Source of the DNA: Rhodococcus pseudokoreensis
GTDB lineage: Bacteria > Actinomycetota > Actinomycetes > Mycobacteriales > Mycobacteriaceae
Reading direction: 5' to 3'
Length of the DNA stretch: 64,000 bases
NCBI RefSeq assembly: GCF_017068395.1
Contig: NZ_CP070618.1
Span: 62,001 to 126,000, forward strand
The position numbers were made by a program, and so were the translations under genes. Below are positions 1-10,069 of the stretch, piece after piece. Position 1 is the stretch's first letter; every line of letters begins with the position of its first letter. The notes beneath the pieces were generated by a model. That model made no database searches, was not told where the DNA came from, and saw nothing but the letters and a program-made list of their open reading frames with translations.

Positions 1-1378
1 GCTCTTCGGGATCGAAAGCCCGGCGAAGCCGCCACATCGCAGCGAGATCCGATTCGGTAAACATCCGCGGCATCGAACACGCCTTATCCGTGCCGATTCC
101 GTGCTCACCGGACAACGATCCACTCATCTCCACGCACAGTTCGGCGATCTCGCGCGAGAGTTCTTCGGCCTGCTCGAGTTGCCCTTCGGCCTCACTGTAG
201 AGAACAAGCGGGTGCAAGTTTCCATCTCCGGCATGGAACACGTTGGCGACTCGAAGGCCCGATTCGGCGGCCTTCTCCCCGATTCGAGAGAGGATTTCAC
301 TGAGGCGGGTGCGCGGCACAACGCCGTCCTGAACAATGTAGTCCGGACTGATCCGTCCCACCGCCGCGAACGCGGCCTTGCGTCCCCGCCAGATCATGGC
401 CCGCTCGGCGGAGTCTTTTGCGATGCGGATCTTCGTGGTGCCGGTGTCTCGGCAAATCTGTTCGACGGCCTCGAATTCTACCTTCGATTCCGCAGCGGGA
501 CCGTCGTTTTCGACGATCAGGGCGGCCGCTGTGTCCAGACTGTATCCGGCGCCGACCGCGGCCTCGGATGCTTCGATGGCAAGGGCGTCCATCATTTCGA
601 TGGCCGCGGGCACGATCCCCGCAGCGATGATGCGGGTAACGGCCTCGCTGGCAGCGGTAATGGAGGGGAAGTCCGCGCACAGTGTGTGGACCGTTGCCGG
701 GTTGCGTACCAGCCGCACAACCACTTGGGTGACGATCCCCAGGGTGCCCTCTGATCCGACGAAGGCCGCCAACAGGTCGTAACCAGGCTGTTCACGATTG
801 ACTCCGCCCAAACGAACGACCGAGCCGTCGGCAAGGACGACTTCGAGTTCCAGCACGTGATGCACGGTGAAGCCGTATTTGAGACAGTGTGCGCCACCGG
901 AGTTTTCGGCGACGTTGCCGCCGACGGTACACACTTGCTGACTGGACGGATCGGGGGCGAAATGGAGTCCGAACGGTGCGGCGGCCTTGGTGATGTCGAT
1001 GTTGGTGACGCCCGGTTCGACAACGGCCCGCAGGTTGCGAGGGTCGATTTCCAAGATTGCCCGCATCCGCTGCAGGGAGATGACGATACCGTCGGATGTG
1101 GGCAGCGCCCCTCCGGAGAGTCCGGTTCCTGCGCCGCGCGCAACATAGGGCACACCGAACTCGCGGCAGGTGAGCACCGCTTGGCGGACCTCTTCGGTCG
1201 TGTCAGCCAACACAACCGCGCTGGGCGTTACCCGGAAGCCGGTCAGGCCGTCACATTCGTACGTGCGCAGCGCGGTCGGATCTACGATGACGGCACCAGG
1301 GCGCAGCCGACCGCACAAGGAATCGAGGAATGTGTCGTCGTCGCGCGCAGTGTCCGTGGTGGTCTCGGTCAGTGTCAT
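1..1378 (-). CDS. GlcD-type FAD-linked oxidase (3' end beyond window)
   Basis: FAD-binding oxidoreductase of the glycolate oxidase subunit D / D-lactate dehydrogenase family, which oxidises a 2-hydroxy acid to the 2-oxo acid in the cytoplasm. The reading frame begins at an ATG at 1378 and stays open to the window edge, about 459 codons, so only a short C-terminal tail should be missing. The N-terminal FAD PCMH domain is seen in ARGAGTGLSGGALP, in a GGNVAENSGGAHCLKYG stretch and in GSEGTLGIVTQ. The C-terminal FAD-oxidase domain contains HAGDGNLHPLVLY and SGEHGIGTDK. The start codon overlaps the stop of the upstream CoA-transferase (ATGA), implying translational coupling. GlcE and GlcF subunits are not visible, so the substrate is unknown; other hydroxy acids are as likely as glycolate. 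Confidence 0.88.
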   Translation of the reverse strand, partial: MTLTETTTDTARDDDTFLDSLCGRLRPGAVIVDPTALRTYECDGLTGFRVTPSAVVLADTTEEVRQAVLTCREFGVPYVARGAGTGLSGGALPTSDGIVISLQRMRAILEIDPRNLRAVVEPGVTNIDITKAAAPFGLHFAPDPSSQQVCTVGGNVAENSGGAHCLKYGFTVHHVLELEVVLADGSVVRLGGVNREQPGYDLLAAFVGSEGTLGIVTQVVVRLVRNPATVHTLCADFPSITAASEAVTRIIAAGIVPAAIEMMDALAIEASEAAVGAGYSLDTAAALIVENDGPAAESKVEFEAVEQICRDTGTTKIRIAKDSAERAMIWRGRKAAFAAVGRISPDYIVQDGVVPRTRLSEILSRIGEKAAESGLRVANVFHAGDGNLHPLVLYSEAEGQLEQAEELSREIAELCVEMSGSLSGEHGIGTDKACSMPRMFTESDLAAMWRLRRAFDPEE

Positions 1379-2556
1379 CTCTGCGGAATCTCCTCCTGCG
1401 CTCTGGACCGATCGGGGAGCAGCGGCGGCGGGAGGTCGTATCGCACCGGCGTCACGGAAAGCCGCAGTGGACTGCTTACCTGAGGAACACTTCGATCGCC
1501 GGCACTGACCATCCGGTGCGGCTCGAGTCCGAGTTTCTCGGCAAACTCGAACGCCTCGGCGATGGAGTTGACCGGGCCGGCCGGCACCCCGGCTTGCCGC
1601 AGCCGGTTCAAGAGGTCCTCGACGCTGAGCGCGGTCGAGGCACCTTCCAGCAGCGTGATCAGGTCGTCACGGTGACTGACGCGCTCGGTGTTGGTGACAA
1701 ATCGAGGGTCGCTGGCAAGCTCGACCACACCCAACGCGGCGCACAACTTGTGGAACTGCCGATCATTGCCGCAGGCCAACGCGATCTGACCATCGCGGGC
1801 GTGCAACGTCTGATACGGCGCGATCGAGGGATGCTGGTTACCCATTCTGCCCGGTGACATGCCGGAACCCAGGAAGGCTGTTGCCTGATTGGCCAAACTG
1901 GCGAGCAACGATTGCAGCATGGTGACATCGACGCGCTGGCCGACGCCCGTCGACTCACGGTGCCGCAACGCGGCCAGGACACCGACGGTGGCATGCAACG
2001 CGGCCAACACGTCGACGAGAGCGACGCCGACCTTGATCGGCCCGCTGTCCTCGGTTCCGGTTATGCTCATCAGTCCGCCGACCGCCTGTACCAGCAGGTC
2101 GTATCCGGCGAGGTCGCGCGCTGGCTCCGAATCGCCGAAGGCGGAAATGGAACAGTAGATTACTCGCGGATTGAGAGCCGAAACGTGTTCGTACCCTAGC
2201 CCCATTCGGTCAGCGACGCCCGGGCGGAAGTTTTCCACGACGATGTCAGCCGAGGCCGCGAGTTCCGCGGCGAGCGCCGCGTCGCCGGTGTCGTGCAGAT
2301 CGAGAACCACAGAGCGCTTATTCCGGTTGGCGCTCCAGAAATACGTCGCCTCACCCTGAGCGAAGGGTGGCCCCCACGCCCGTGTGTCGTCACCGCCGTC
2401 GCGCTCCACTTTGATCACGTCGGCACCCAGATCGCCCAGCATCATCGTCAGGTACGGCCCGGCCAGGATGCGACTCAAGTCCAGCACCCGAATTCCTGCC
2501 AGGCTTCCCGCCTGCTCAGTGGTCCAGCTGATTCGATCCGAAGCAGATAGCGTCAT
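1375..2556 (-). CDS. CaiB/BaiF family (class III) CoA-transferase
   Basis: 393-aa family III CoA-transferase, which moves CoA between acyl-CoA and free carboxylic acids. The N-terminal Rossmann-like region contains LSRILAGPYLTMMLGDLGADVIKVE and DDTRAWGPPF, both typical of CaiB/BaiF proteins, followed by NRNKRSVVLDLHD and VENFRPGVADRMGLGYE. Length matches the family (about 380-410 aa). It is the first gene of a leftward pair with the GlcD-like oxidase and is divergent from a FadR-type regulator whose operator lies just upstream, so local control is likely. The pair could activate a hydroxy acid and oxidise it, but the acid cannot be named from sequence. The long motif mentioned is residues 26-51. 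Confidence 0.92.
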   Translation of the reverse strand: MTLSASDRISWTTEQAGSLAGIRVLDLSRILAGPYLTMMLGDLGADVIKVERDGGDDTRAWGPPFAQGEATYFWSANRNKRSVVLDLHDTGDAALAAELAASADIVVENFRPGVADRMGLGYEHVSALNPRVIYCSISAFGDSEPARDLAGYDLLVQAVGGLMSITGTEDSGPIKVGVALVDVLAALHATVGVLAALRHRESTGVGQRVDVTMLQSLLASLANQATAFLGSGMSPGRMGNQHPSIAPYQTLHARDGQIALACGNDRQFHKLCAALGVVELASDPRFVTNTERVSHRDDLITLLEGASTALSVEDLLNRLRQAGVPAGPVNSIAEAFEFAEKLGLEPHRMVSAGDRSVPQVSSPLRLSVTPVRYDLPPPLLPDRSRAQEEIPQR

Positions 2557-2570
2557 TTGTTTACCCCTAT

Positions 2571-2595
2571 TGGTAAGACCATCATGTCGGTCTTA
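2571..2595. promoter_or_regulatory. FadR/GntR-type operator in divergent promoter
   Basis: Positions 2571-2581 read TGGTAAGACCA, an exact match to the FadR-subfamily GntR consensus TNGTNNNACNA. It overlaps a larger inverted repeat, TAAGACC (2574-2580) and GGTCTTA (2589-2595), separated by 8 nt. It sits between the CoA-transferase start and the GntR gene, the expected place for an autoregulatory site controlling both directions. Assignment to this regulator is inference. Confidence 0.7.
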
Positions 2596-2614
2596 ACACG
2601 GTAAGCTTCGTAAG

Positions 2615-3358
2615 GTGTCGGTGCAAGAGGAATCCGGAGTCGGTGTCACGGGATGGACGAAGGTTCGACGCGCACGCGTCCACGAACTCGTCATCGAGCA
2701 GATCGAGGAACGTATCCGCCACGGTGGACTCCAGCGCGGCGATCGCCTTCCCAGCGAGCGGCAGCTCAGCCAGCTCCTCGGGGTCAGTAGGCCTTCGGTG
2801 CGCGAGGCTCTGCACTCGCTGGAAGCACTCGGCGTCATCGCCGAACGCGTTACCTCTGGTCCCGAGTCCGCCAAGGTGCTGGCCACTGAACCGTCAGACG
2901 CGCTCACCAGCATGCTTCGACTACACATCGGATTGAGCAACTTTTCGGAGATTGAGGTCGTTCAAACCCGCCTCATCGTCGAAGAGTGGGCGGTGCGCGA
3001 AGCCGCGACAATGGCAACGGCTTCCGAAGTCGACGATCTGGCTCGGACGCTCGATTCCATGGACGGGCGGGACGTCGACATCTTGCGGTTCAATGCACTC
3101 GACTCGGTCTTCCACACGGGCATTGCCCAGGCCAGCGGAAATCGTCTCATCGCGTACCTCACCGGAGCCCTCCGCGACACCGTCGAACGCCACAGACTTG
3201 CCGCGATGCGCGCGCTGGGGCCGTGGCCCTCGGTATCTGAGGGTCTGCAGGCCGAACATCGCCGAATCCTCGGCGCGATCGCCGACGGCGACGCCGACGC
3301 CGCCGCCGCTGCGCTCCGCGACCATCTGCGCCACACCTACCCCGAGGCGTCCGAGTAA
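2615..3358 (+). CDS. FadR-subfamily GntR transcriptional regulator
   Basis: 247-aa regulator. The N-terminal winged helix (about residues 15-85) contains RIRHGGLQRGDRLPSER and GVSRPSVREALHSLEALG, the hallmark of GntR proteins. The C-terminal all-helical FCD domain (about 95-235) has VQTRLIVEEWAVREA and the metal or ligand-binding histidine pattern FHTGIAQASGN. FCD regulators usually bind an organic acid or acyl ligand and release DNA. The start is GTG at 2615. It is divergent from the CoA-transferase/GlcD-like pair, with a consensus FadR-type operator about 35 bp upstream, so it probably represses that pair and itself. Confidence 0.92.
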   Translation: MSVQEESGVGVTGWTKVRRARVHELVIEQIEERIRHGGLQRGDRLPSERQLSQLLGVSRPSVREALHSLEALGVIAERVTSGPESAKVLATEPSDALTSMLRLHIGLSNFSEIEVVQTRLIVEEWAVREAATMATASEVDDLARTLDSMDGRDVDILRFNALDSVFHTGIAQASGNRLIAYLTGALRDTVERHRLAAMRALGPWPSVSEGLQAEHRRILGAIADGDADAAAAALRDHLRHTYPEASE

Positions 3359-3368
3359 CCCCTGGCGG

Positions 3369-3400
3369 AAATTCCATGATACGGAATTTGTTTTTCTCTC
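3369..3400 (+). terminator. Possible weak terminator or operator-like hairpin
   Basis: AAATTCC (3369-3375) and GGAATTT (3383-3389) form a 7-bp inverted repeat with a 7-nt loop, followed by GTTTTTCTCTC. It lies 11 nt after the GntR stop codon, which fits a rho-independent terminator, though the stem is AT-rich and weak. The TTCC-N7-GGAA symmetry could also be a protein-binding site for the downstream transporter promoter. Confidence 0.4.
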
Positions 3401-3513
3401 TTCGAAATAGGGGCTTGCGCAAACGTGACTCGCGTCATACCGTCTTCTTAGCGCCACGATGGCCTGACCATCATTGCCGGACGGGCCTTCCGGGACGGAA
3501 CTCGTCTCCGCCC

Positions 3514-3566
3514 GCGGCGTACCCGCGGCGCAATTCGCGGCGCACTGGCGGCGCATAGGCGGCGCA
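3514..3566 (+). repeat. Five GCGGCGYA repeats spaced about 11 bp
   Basis: GCGGCGTA at 3514 and GCGGCGCA at 3525, 3537, 3548 and 3559 recur at 11-12 bp intervals, so all copies fall on about one face of the helix. The array lies 50 bp upstream of the Nramp-like transporter start. It may be a phased binding site or a simple slippage repeat. Confidence 0.55.
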
Positions 3567-3616
3567 CCGGCATCCCCAAGGGACATCCCCGGGGGACTAC
3601 TTCGAGGAGACCTTCG

Positions 3617-4945
3617 ATGCCAACGCAGTCGCGTATCACCCGAGACAAATCCCATACGCAGATGCCCACTCCGCCTCGCCGGTGGACCGACTACGCCAAG
3701 GGAATCGGTCCCGGATTGCTGGTTAGCATGGCCTGGATGGGCGCCGGCGATCTCGTCGACTCATCAGTCGCAGGGGCCAATTACGGCTACTCGCTGATGT
3801 GGGCGCTGGGTCTGGCCCTGTTGAGCCGGTTCTTTTTCACCAGCGCGATCGCGAAATACGGCCTATGCAATTCCGTGGGCGATGAGACCATCATCGAAGG
3901 GTTCGGCGCGGTATGGAAGAAACTGCCGCTGGTCATTGGGACGCTCGCACTGATCAGCGGTTTCATCTTGCAGACCTACATGGTCGCCATGGTCGGCAAC
4001 GCCCTGCATCACCTCTTCCGCGGATTCGGGGGGTCCACATGGGGACCGTTCCTATGGAGCGTGTTCGCCGCCGCGATCGGATGGCTGGTCCTCACGCGGC
4101 CGAAGGCCTACTCCATTTTGGAGATCATCGCCCGAATCAAGGTATCCATCCTTGTCATTGTCTTCCTATACGCCGCCATCAAGTCCCAGCCGAAACCCGG
4201 CGATATCGTTCACGGGCTGGCCTTCTCAGCGCCTCCTGATACTGGAGCCTTCGCCACTTTGCTTGTGGCCGCCGCGATCATCGGTGCGGTGGGCGGCTCG
4301 GCCGGCAACCTCATGTATCCCGAGTTCATCCGTGACAAAGGCTGGAAGGGTCCGGAATTCCTGCGCATGCAGCGCATCGACCTGTTGAGCGGAGTTATCG
4401 CCGTGGTGGTGGTTAACCTCTCCATCTGGATCGTCGGGGCAGAGGTGCTGCGCCCTGCAGGGATTAAGATCGCCACCCTCGATGACCTGAGCCAGATGAT
4501 GTCACTTGCACTCGGCCCGATCGGACCGTGGCTGCTGTGGCTCGGCCTGATGATGACCGCCTTCTGCTCGTGCACCACCTACGCACGCGGTTACACCAGA
4601 ATCTTCTTCACCGGCATTCATCACGCGTTTCCCTCTCGCAAGAACGCCGACATCCCCACCGACCGCACCCTGGGATTCCGCGTCGTGCAACTCGGGCTTA
4701 TGCTGTGCATACCGACCCTGTTCGCGTTACCCGTCTTTCCCGATGTCGTCGCCATGACAGTGGCCGGAAGCGCGACCGCCGGAATCCTCGCGCCCGTCAT
4801 CATCGTCGGCACTCTCATCGTGACCAACGACAAACGTCGGATGCTGCCCGGATACGCCAACAAATGGTGGGAAAACGTCATCTTGCTCATCGTCGGCGGC
4901 ATCGGCCTGTGGGCGGCCTACGGGTTGATAACCGGCTTGTTCTGA
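3617..4945 (+). CDS. Nramp-like membrane transporter lacking the DPGN motif
   Basis: 442-aa polytopic membrane protein with about 11 hydrophobic segments, resembling the Nramp (MntH/SLC11) superfamily in length and helix pattern, for example PGLLVSMAWMGAGDLVDSSVAG in TM1 and IGAVGGSAGNLMYPEFIRDKGW in the middle. Canonical metal-transporting Nramps carry DPGN in TM1; here that position reads GAGDLVDSS, so metal selectivity should not be assumed. The start is ATG 3617 after GAGGAGA. It lies between a FadR-regulated CoA-transferase unit and an FAD oxidase on the same strand (62 nt to the next start), suggesting uptake of the substrate of this catabolic set or of a cofactor metal. Substrate unknown. 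The TM1 motif is at residues 31-52. Confidence 0.75.
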   Translation: MPTQSRITRDKSHTQMPTPPRRWTDYAKGIGPGLLVSMAWMGAGDLVDSSVAGANYGYSLMWALGLALLSRFFFTSAIAKYGLCNSVGDETIIEGFGAVWKKLPLVIGTLALISGFILQTYMVAMVGNALHHLFRGFGGSTWGPFLWSVFAAAIGWLVLTRPKAYSILEIIARIKVSILVIVFLYAAIKSQPKPGDIVHGLAFSAPPDTGAFATLLVAAAIIGAVGGSAGNLMYPEFIRDKGWKGPEFLRMQRIDLLSGVIAVVVVNLSIWIVGAEVLRPAGIKIATLDDLSQMMSLALGPIGPWLLWLGLMMTAFCSCTTYARGYTRIFFTGIHHAFPSRKNADIPTDRTLGFRVVQLGLMLCIPTLFALPVFPDVVAMTVAGSATAGILAPVIIVGTLIVTNDKRRMLPGYANKWWENVILLIVGGIGLWAAYGLITGLF

Positions 4946-5007
4946 ACCATCTATCAACGAATCACGAGCGCTCAATTGTGGCACTCATTATTGAGAAAGA
5001 GGTAGAA

Positions 5008-6630
5008 ATGGCCGAGCAAAACCTGGACTTACGAACCAGAAAGTTCTGGGGTTGGGGATTCGCCGACACCGGCATCACGGACGCAGAGGTCGACACCCTG
5101 GGAACAATGATCAGGGATAAGTTCGGATTTCCCATCCACGATCTCGCGAAGGCGCCGACCATCGATGAGATCGAACTGCGGGATCCTCGTGTCACACCGC
5201 CCGACACTTTGGCCCACATCTGCAAGTCAGACACCTGGACGAGAGCAGAGCACACCCTGGGCAAGAATCTGGGCGACTTCGTTCGCGGTTTGGAACGCAA
5301 ATTCGACAATCCCCCTGATTTCGTTGCCTTCCCCAGAAACGAGCGTGATGTCGTCTCGATCCTGGACTGGGCGCACGACAACGCCGTCGCCGTCATTCCC
5401 TACGGCGGTGGGTCCTCGGTGGCACAGGGCATTGAGCCCATCGTCACCGATGACTACCGGGGCGCAATCACCGTCGACCTTCGACACCTCAACCAGGTGC
5501 TGGAAATCGATCGAGAATCTCGTTCCGCCCGAATCCAGGGCGGTGTGCTGGGGCCGGACATGGAAAACCAGTTGCGCCCGCACGGATTGTCGATGCGCTT
5601 CTTCCTCCAGGCTTTCGAATTCTCTTCCCTGGGTGGCTGGATCGCGACCCGCGCAGCCGGCCACTTCGCGACCGGCGCCACACAGATCGATGACTCCGTA
5701 CAGTCGATGCGAGTGGTGACCCCATCCGGGACGATGCAAACCCGGCGCCTGCCCTGTGACGGCGCCGGAGTGTCCGCCGATCGCATGTTCATCGGCTCGG
5801 AAGGCACACTCGGCATCATCACCGAAGCATGGATGCGGTTGCAGGACAAGCCTACGTTCAAGGTGGCAACCTCGGTGCCGTTCGACAACTTCACCAACGC
5901 CGTAAACGCAATTCGGGCACTTTCGCAATCAGGCCTTCAGCCCTCCAACTGCCGGCTCCTCGATCCCACCGAAAGCTTGCTGTCGGGAGCATCGAAGTCC
6001 GACTCGATCCTCGTCGTGGCGTTCGAGTCCGCCGATCACGAACTACATGCCTGGATGCAACGGGCCGCACAAATCTGTGCCGATCACGGCGGACGTGTCA
6101 GCAAGGAAGCGCTGCAGGGCGTTTCGTCACCAGATGCAGGGCATTCCGGTGCGGCTGGCCGGTGGCGCGACTTCTTCGTCCGCGGACCCTATTTCAAGGA
6201 GGGTTACACCCGGATGGGTGTCTTGAGGGAGACTTTCGAGACCGCGTGTACGTGGAGCGCGTTCCCTGAACTGCATGCTCGTGTCGTGGAAGAAACCACC
6301 AAGGCCGCCAAGCGTGAATGTGGTGACGGTGTGGTGGCGTGCCGGTTCACCCACGTCTATCCCGACGGGCCCGCGCCCTACTACACCGTGCTGGCCCCGG
6401 CCAAGCAGGGCGCCGAGGTCGAGCAATGGGCGGCGATCAAGGCCGCGGCATCAGAGGCCGTCCTCGCGGCGGGCGGGACAATTACCCATCACCACGCCGT
6501 CGGCCGTTTCCACCGTCCGTGGTACGACCAGCAGCGTCCCGAACTGTTCGCCTCAGCGCTTCAGTCGGTCAAGAAGACGGTCGACCCGAGTGGCATCATG
6601 AACCCCGGCGTGCTCGTCGACCCCCGATAG
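5008..6630 (+). CDS. AGPS-like FAD-binding oxidase
   Basis: 540-aa member of the FAD PCMH superfamily, closest in layout to alkyldihydroxyacetone-phosphate synthase-like oxidases common in actinobacteria. FAD-binding signatures are IPYGGGSSVAQGIEP, FSSLGGWIATRAAGHFATG and IGSEGTLGIITEAW. The C-terminal half has CRFTHVYPDGPAPYY and HHHAVGRFHRPWYDQQRP, where AGPS-type enzymes place their His cluster. The ATG at 5008, preceded by GAGAAAGAGGTAG, was chosen because the frame upstream overlaps the transporter gene. The N-terminal RKFWGWG matches the second copy of this family at 14065-15672, which looks roughly half identical. An ether-lipid role is unproven; oxidation of a catabolic alcohol or hydroxy acid is equally possible. 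Confidence 0.88.
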   Translation: MAEQNLDLRTRKFWGWGFADTGITDAEVDTLGTMIRDKFGFPIHDLAKAPTIDEIELRDPRVTPPDTLAHICKSDTWTRAEHTLGKNLGDFVRGLERKFDNPPDFVAFPRNERDVVSILDWAHDNAVAVIPYGGGSSVAQGIEPIVTDDYRGAITVDLRHLNQVLEIDRESRSARIQGGVLGPDMENQLRPHGLSMRFFLQAFEFSSLGGWIATRAAGHFATGATQIDDSVQSMRVVTPSGTMQTRRLPCDGAGVSADRMFIGSEGTLGIITEAWMRLQDKPTFKVATSVPFDNFTNAVNAIRALSQSGLQPSNCRLLDPTESLLSGASKSDSILVVAFESADHELHAWMQRAAQICADHGGRVSKEALQGVSSPDAGHSGAAGRWRDFFVRGPYFKEGYTRMGVLRETFETACTWSAFPELHARVVEETTKAAKRECGDGVVACRFTHVYPDGPAPYYTVLAPAKQGAEVEQWAAIKAAASEAVLAAGGTITHHHAVGRFHRPWYDQQRPELFASALQSVKKTVDPSGIMNPGVLVDPR

Positions 6631-6888
6631 CGCCAACACCAAGTCCGCGCGTGGTCTCGTCCGGTCAAATCGCACCCTGGCCGGGCGGGACCACCACACA
6701 TCACACTCCCGGAAATACCGAAGCAACTATCCCCGCATCTAGCTGTTCAGCACCACCGACTGCAGATGCGGTTTCCCTCAGGGATTGCGCTCGCAAAACT
6801 CGTCTCGACCCGCTGTGCGATGAAATGGCAGCCGGAAGCTAGCGGGTGCACCGCCTACTCAGTGTCGAAAACTCGAAGGATTCGATCG

Positions 6889-7404
6889 ATGAAGATTGCG
6901 TTGGGCAACCACTGCCCGGATGTACATGCCACAAGCTGGATCGCCCCCAACGCGACGGTCATCGGCAAGGTGTGCCTCGGTAAATACGTCGGAATTTGGT
7001 ACAACGCAGTCATTCGCGGTGACATGGAATTGATCACCATCGGTGATCAGACCAACATCCAGGACGGCTGCGTGTTGCATGCCGATCCAGGTATTCCGCT
7101 AACCGTCGGAAGCGGCGTATCACTGGGACACAATGCCATCCTGCACGGCTGTGAGATAGGAGATGACGTGCTTGTCGGCATGGGTGCCACGGTCCTCAAC
7201 GGCGCCAAGATTGGGTCCGGCACATTGATCGCCGCGAACGCATTGGTCCTCCAAGACGCTGAGATCCCCCCGGGCTCCTTGGTGGCGGGCGTCCCTGGCA
7301 AGGTACGCCGCGAGATAACCGACGCCGAGCGTGACAGCATAAAACGCAACGCCGCAATGTATCTTGACGCGCTTCACATGCATTCCACAGGCCATGAAGT
7401 CTGA
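6889..7404 (+). CDS. Gamma-carbonic anhydrase-like hexapeptide protein
   Basis: 171-aa left-handed beta-helix protein built from hexapeptide repeats such as IGDQTNIQDG, VGSGVSLGHNAIL and IGSGTLIAANALVL. Histidines 64 (LHADPG), 81 and 86 (GHNAILHG) occupy the three zinc-ligand positions of gamma-carbonic anhydrases, and the length is typical. Members hydrate CO2 or, in the YrdA/PaaY branch, act as thioesterase-like or metal-binding accessory proteins in catabolic operons. Start ATG 6889 has AAGGA 9 nt upstream. It follows the FAD oxidase after 258 bp in which I see no other gene, so it may have its own promoter. Confidence 0.88.
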   Translation: MKIALGNHCPDVHATSWIAPNATVIGKVCLGKYVGIWYNAVIRGDMELITIGDQTNIQDGCVLHADPGIPLTVGSGVSLGHNAILHGCEIGDDVLVGMGATVLNGAKIGSGTLIAANALVLQDAEIPPGSLVAGVPGKVRREITDAERDSIKRNAAMYLDALHMHSTGHEV

Positions 7405-8128
7405 AGCATCAAAGCCGTAGCATGAAACCTACGCCCAGCGTGCGGAGTGAGCTGACAGCGACGACCTCGCGACTCCTGACGTAGCGCGGCATATGCTGCG
7501 TGGCTCTCGGTGGGGTGCTGCTGTAGCGCAGGGTCGAGGCCGGCTCCCGGTTGGACAGTGTGGGTGCCTTCGGCAGCCAGGCGTAGTGGGTGCGTCTGCC
7601 CAGTCTGAAGTGGCCCCGGTCGGGTGATTGGGGATGATGTCGCCGATGTCGGCCAGCGCGGGGCCTGGCGTTTAACCAAGCTTGTTGGTAGGCGAAGAAA
7701 CCCTCGGCAGAAAATGCCTCGATCCGCTTGCATTCGTCGCCGTCAGGCGGCCCGCAGCCGCCACCTGCGTCACTTCGTCGTCGCGGCCAGCGCGGTTGCG
7801 GCCGCGCCCGCAGTGGGGGTCTGACGATGGCGAGCCCTGAACGCCACTCCCGCGATCGTTATTCAGGCGCTCGACCATAGCGACGCTCGACTGTATGGAC
7901 CCTCGACAATCGGCTTGAGGTCGACGGACCGGTGGAATTCCGCACCTCGAAAGACTCGACCTACCGCTACCGCCCTCTCGGCGCTCACCAAGGTCACATC
8001 GAGCAGCCGCCGACTGGCAGATCCTAGTCGCTGTGATCGCTCCGTCCGAGAGAGCGATCACCCATGCCGCGCACGCTCACACCTACCTGCACAGGAGTTA
8101 CCAGCCGGTCCGGATACAAATCACACCG
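7405..8128. other. No convincing gene; probably decayed sequence
   Basis: This 724-bp stretch between the hexapeptide protein and the TetR gene has only short overlapping reading frames on both strands, none with a recognisable domain or good ribosome binding site. A leftward frame at 7440-7735 contains a stretch that reads like coding sequence in two alternating frames, suggesting a frameshifted remnant, but I cannot name its origin. Confidence 0.5.
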
Positions 8129-8751
8129 CTACGAGTGTGGTGTCGGCCGCCGCGGTTGAAGACCCGGCGCAAGCCCTGCGAATAGTCGTGCACAACGTTG
8201 GGTCATCTGTTCGGGTGACTCTTCGGGATGCGATATCGACCAGGTAACCAGAGAATTGAAGACACTTGACCAGACCGCAACCATAGCGGCTCGGTCAAGC
8301 GGATCGTCATTACCGGAGAGCTCCATCAATTCACCCACCCCGTCTTCGGCAAGTAAAGTGATCCGACGGGTATAGCGGGCAATCGCCTCGTCGATCTCAG
8401 GAGTTCCAGGCACGGTCGGATCGAAGAATAGCTGCCAGAGCCAGGGCCTCGACTCAAGCACCGTGAAAACACCCTCAAGAGTGACAACAGCTCGTTGCAG
8501 TCCCACAGCGCCGCTCGCTGCGGTCCGCTCCATATCGGCGGCCAGCAAACTACCCGCATGCACCAGGCACGCGCTGAACAACCCTTCCTTCGATCCGAAA
8601 TAGTTGTAAATCAACGCCTTGGAGATTCCGGCGGCTTTCGCGATGTCGTCGACGGACGTGCCAATGAATCCACCCTCGCCGAACGACCGGCAAGCCTCCT
8701 CGACGATTTGCGCTTCACGATAGGCGCGAGCGACACCCTTGGTGCCAGCGT

Positions 8752-9855
<1,104 letters not shown>

Positions 9856-10069
9856 GGCAGTTCGGTTCGCCATCCTTCCAAGAAATGAACAGTCACCCGC
9901 AGCGGGGACGCAACAACCGAGCCGCAGCTGCTGGGTACCGCGGCTGTAGTGCGCCGCACAATCGCAAAGGTTCCACATCCTCGTCGCCCCCCGACCATGA
10001 CGCAGTGACCGCGCCCCACGACAGAGCGTGGGGTCGACGGTCCCGACCCGCGAGCTCCCATAGGAAGCC

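Noticed and set aside
101..1483. Rightward open frames of about 200 codons overlapping the GlcD-like gene
   Set aside because: Antisense shadows of a GC-rich gene; no family similarity, while the leftward frame has all oxidase motifs.
4528..5007. Upstream extension of the AGPS-like oxidase by 160 codons
   Set aside because: Overlaps the transporter gene and lacks similarity; ATG 5008 has a good ribosome binding site and is followed by family sequence.
7405..8128. Possible insertion sequence remnant
   Set aside because: No terminal inverted repeats or recognisable transposase motif could be found by eye.
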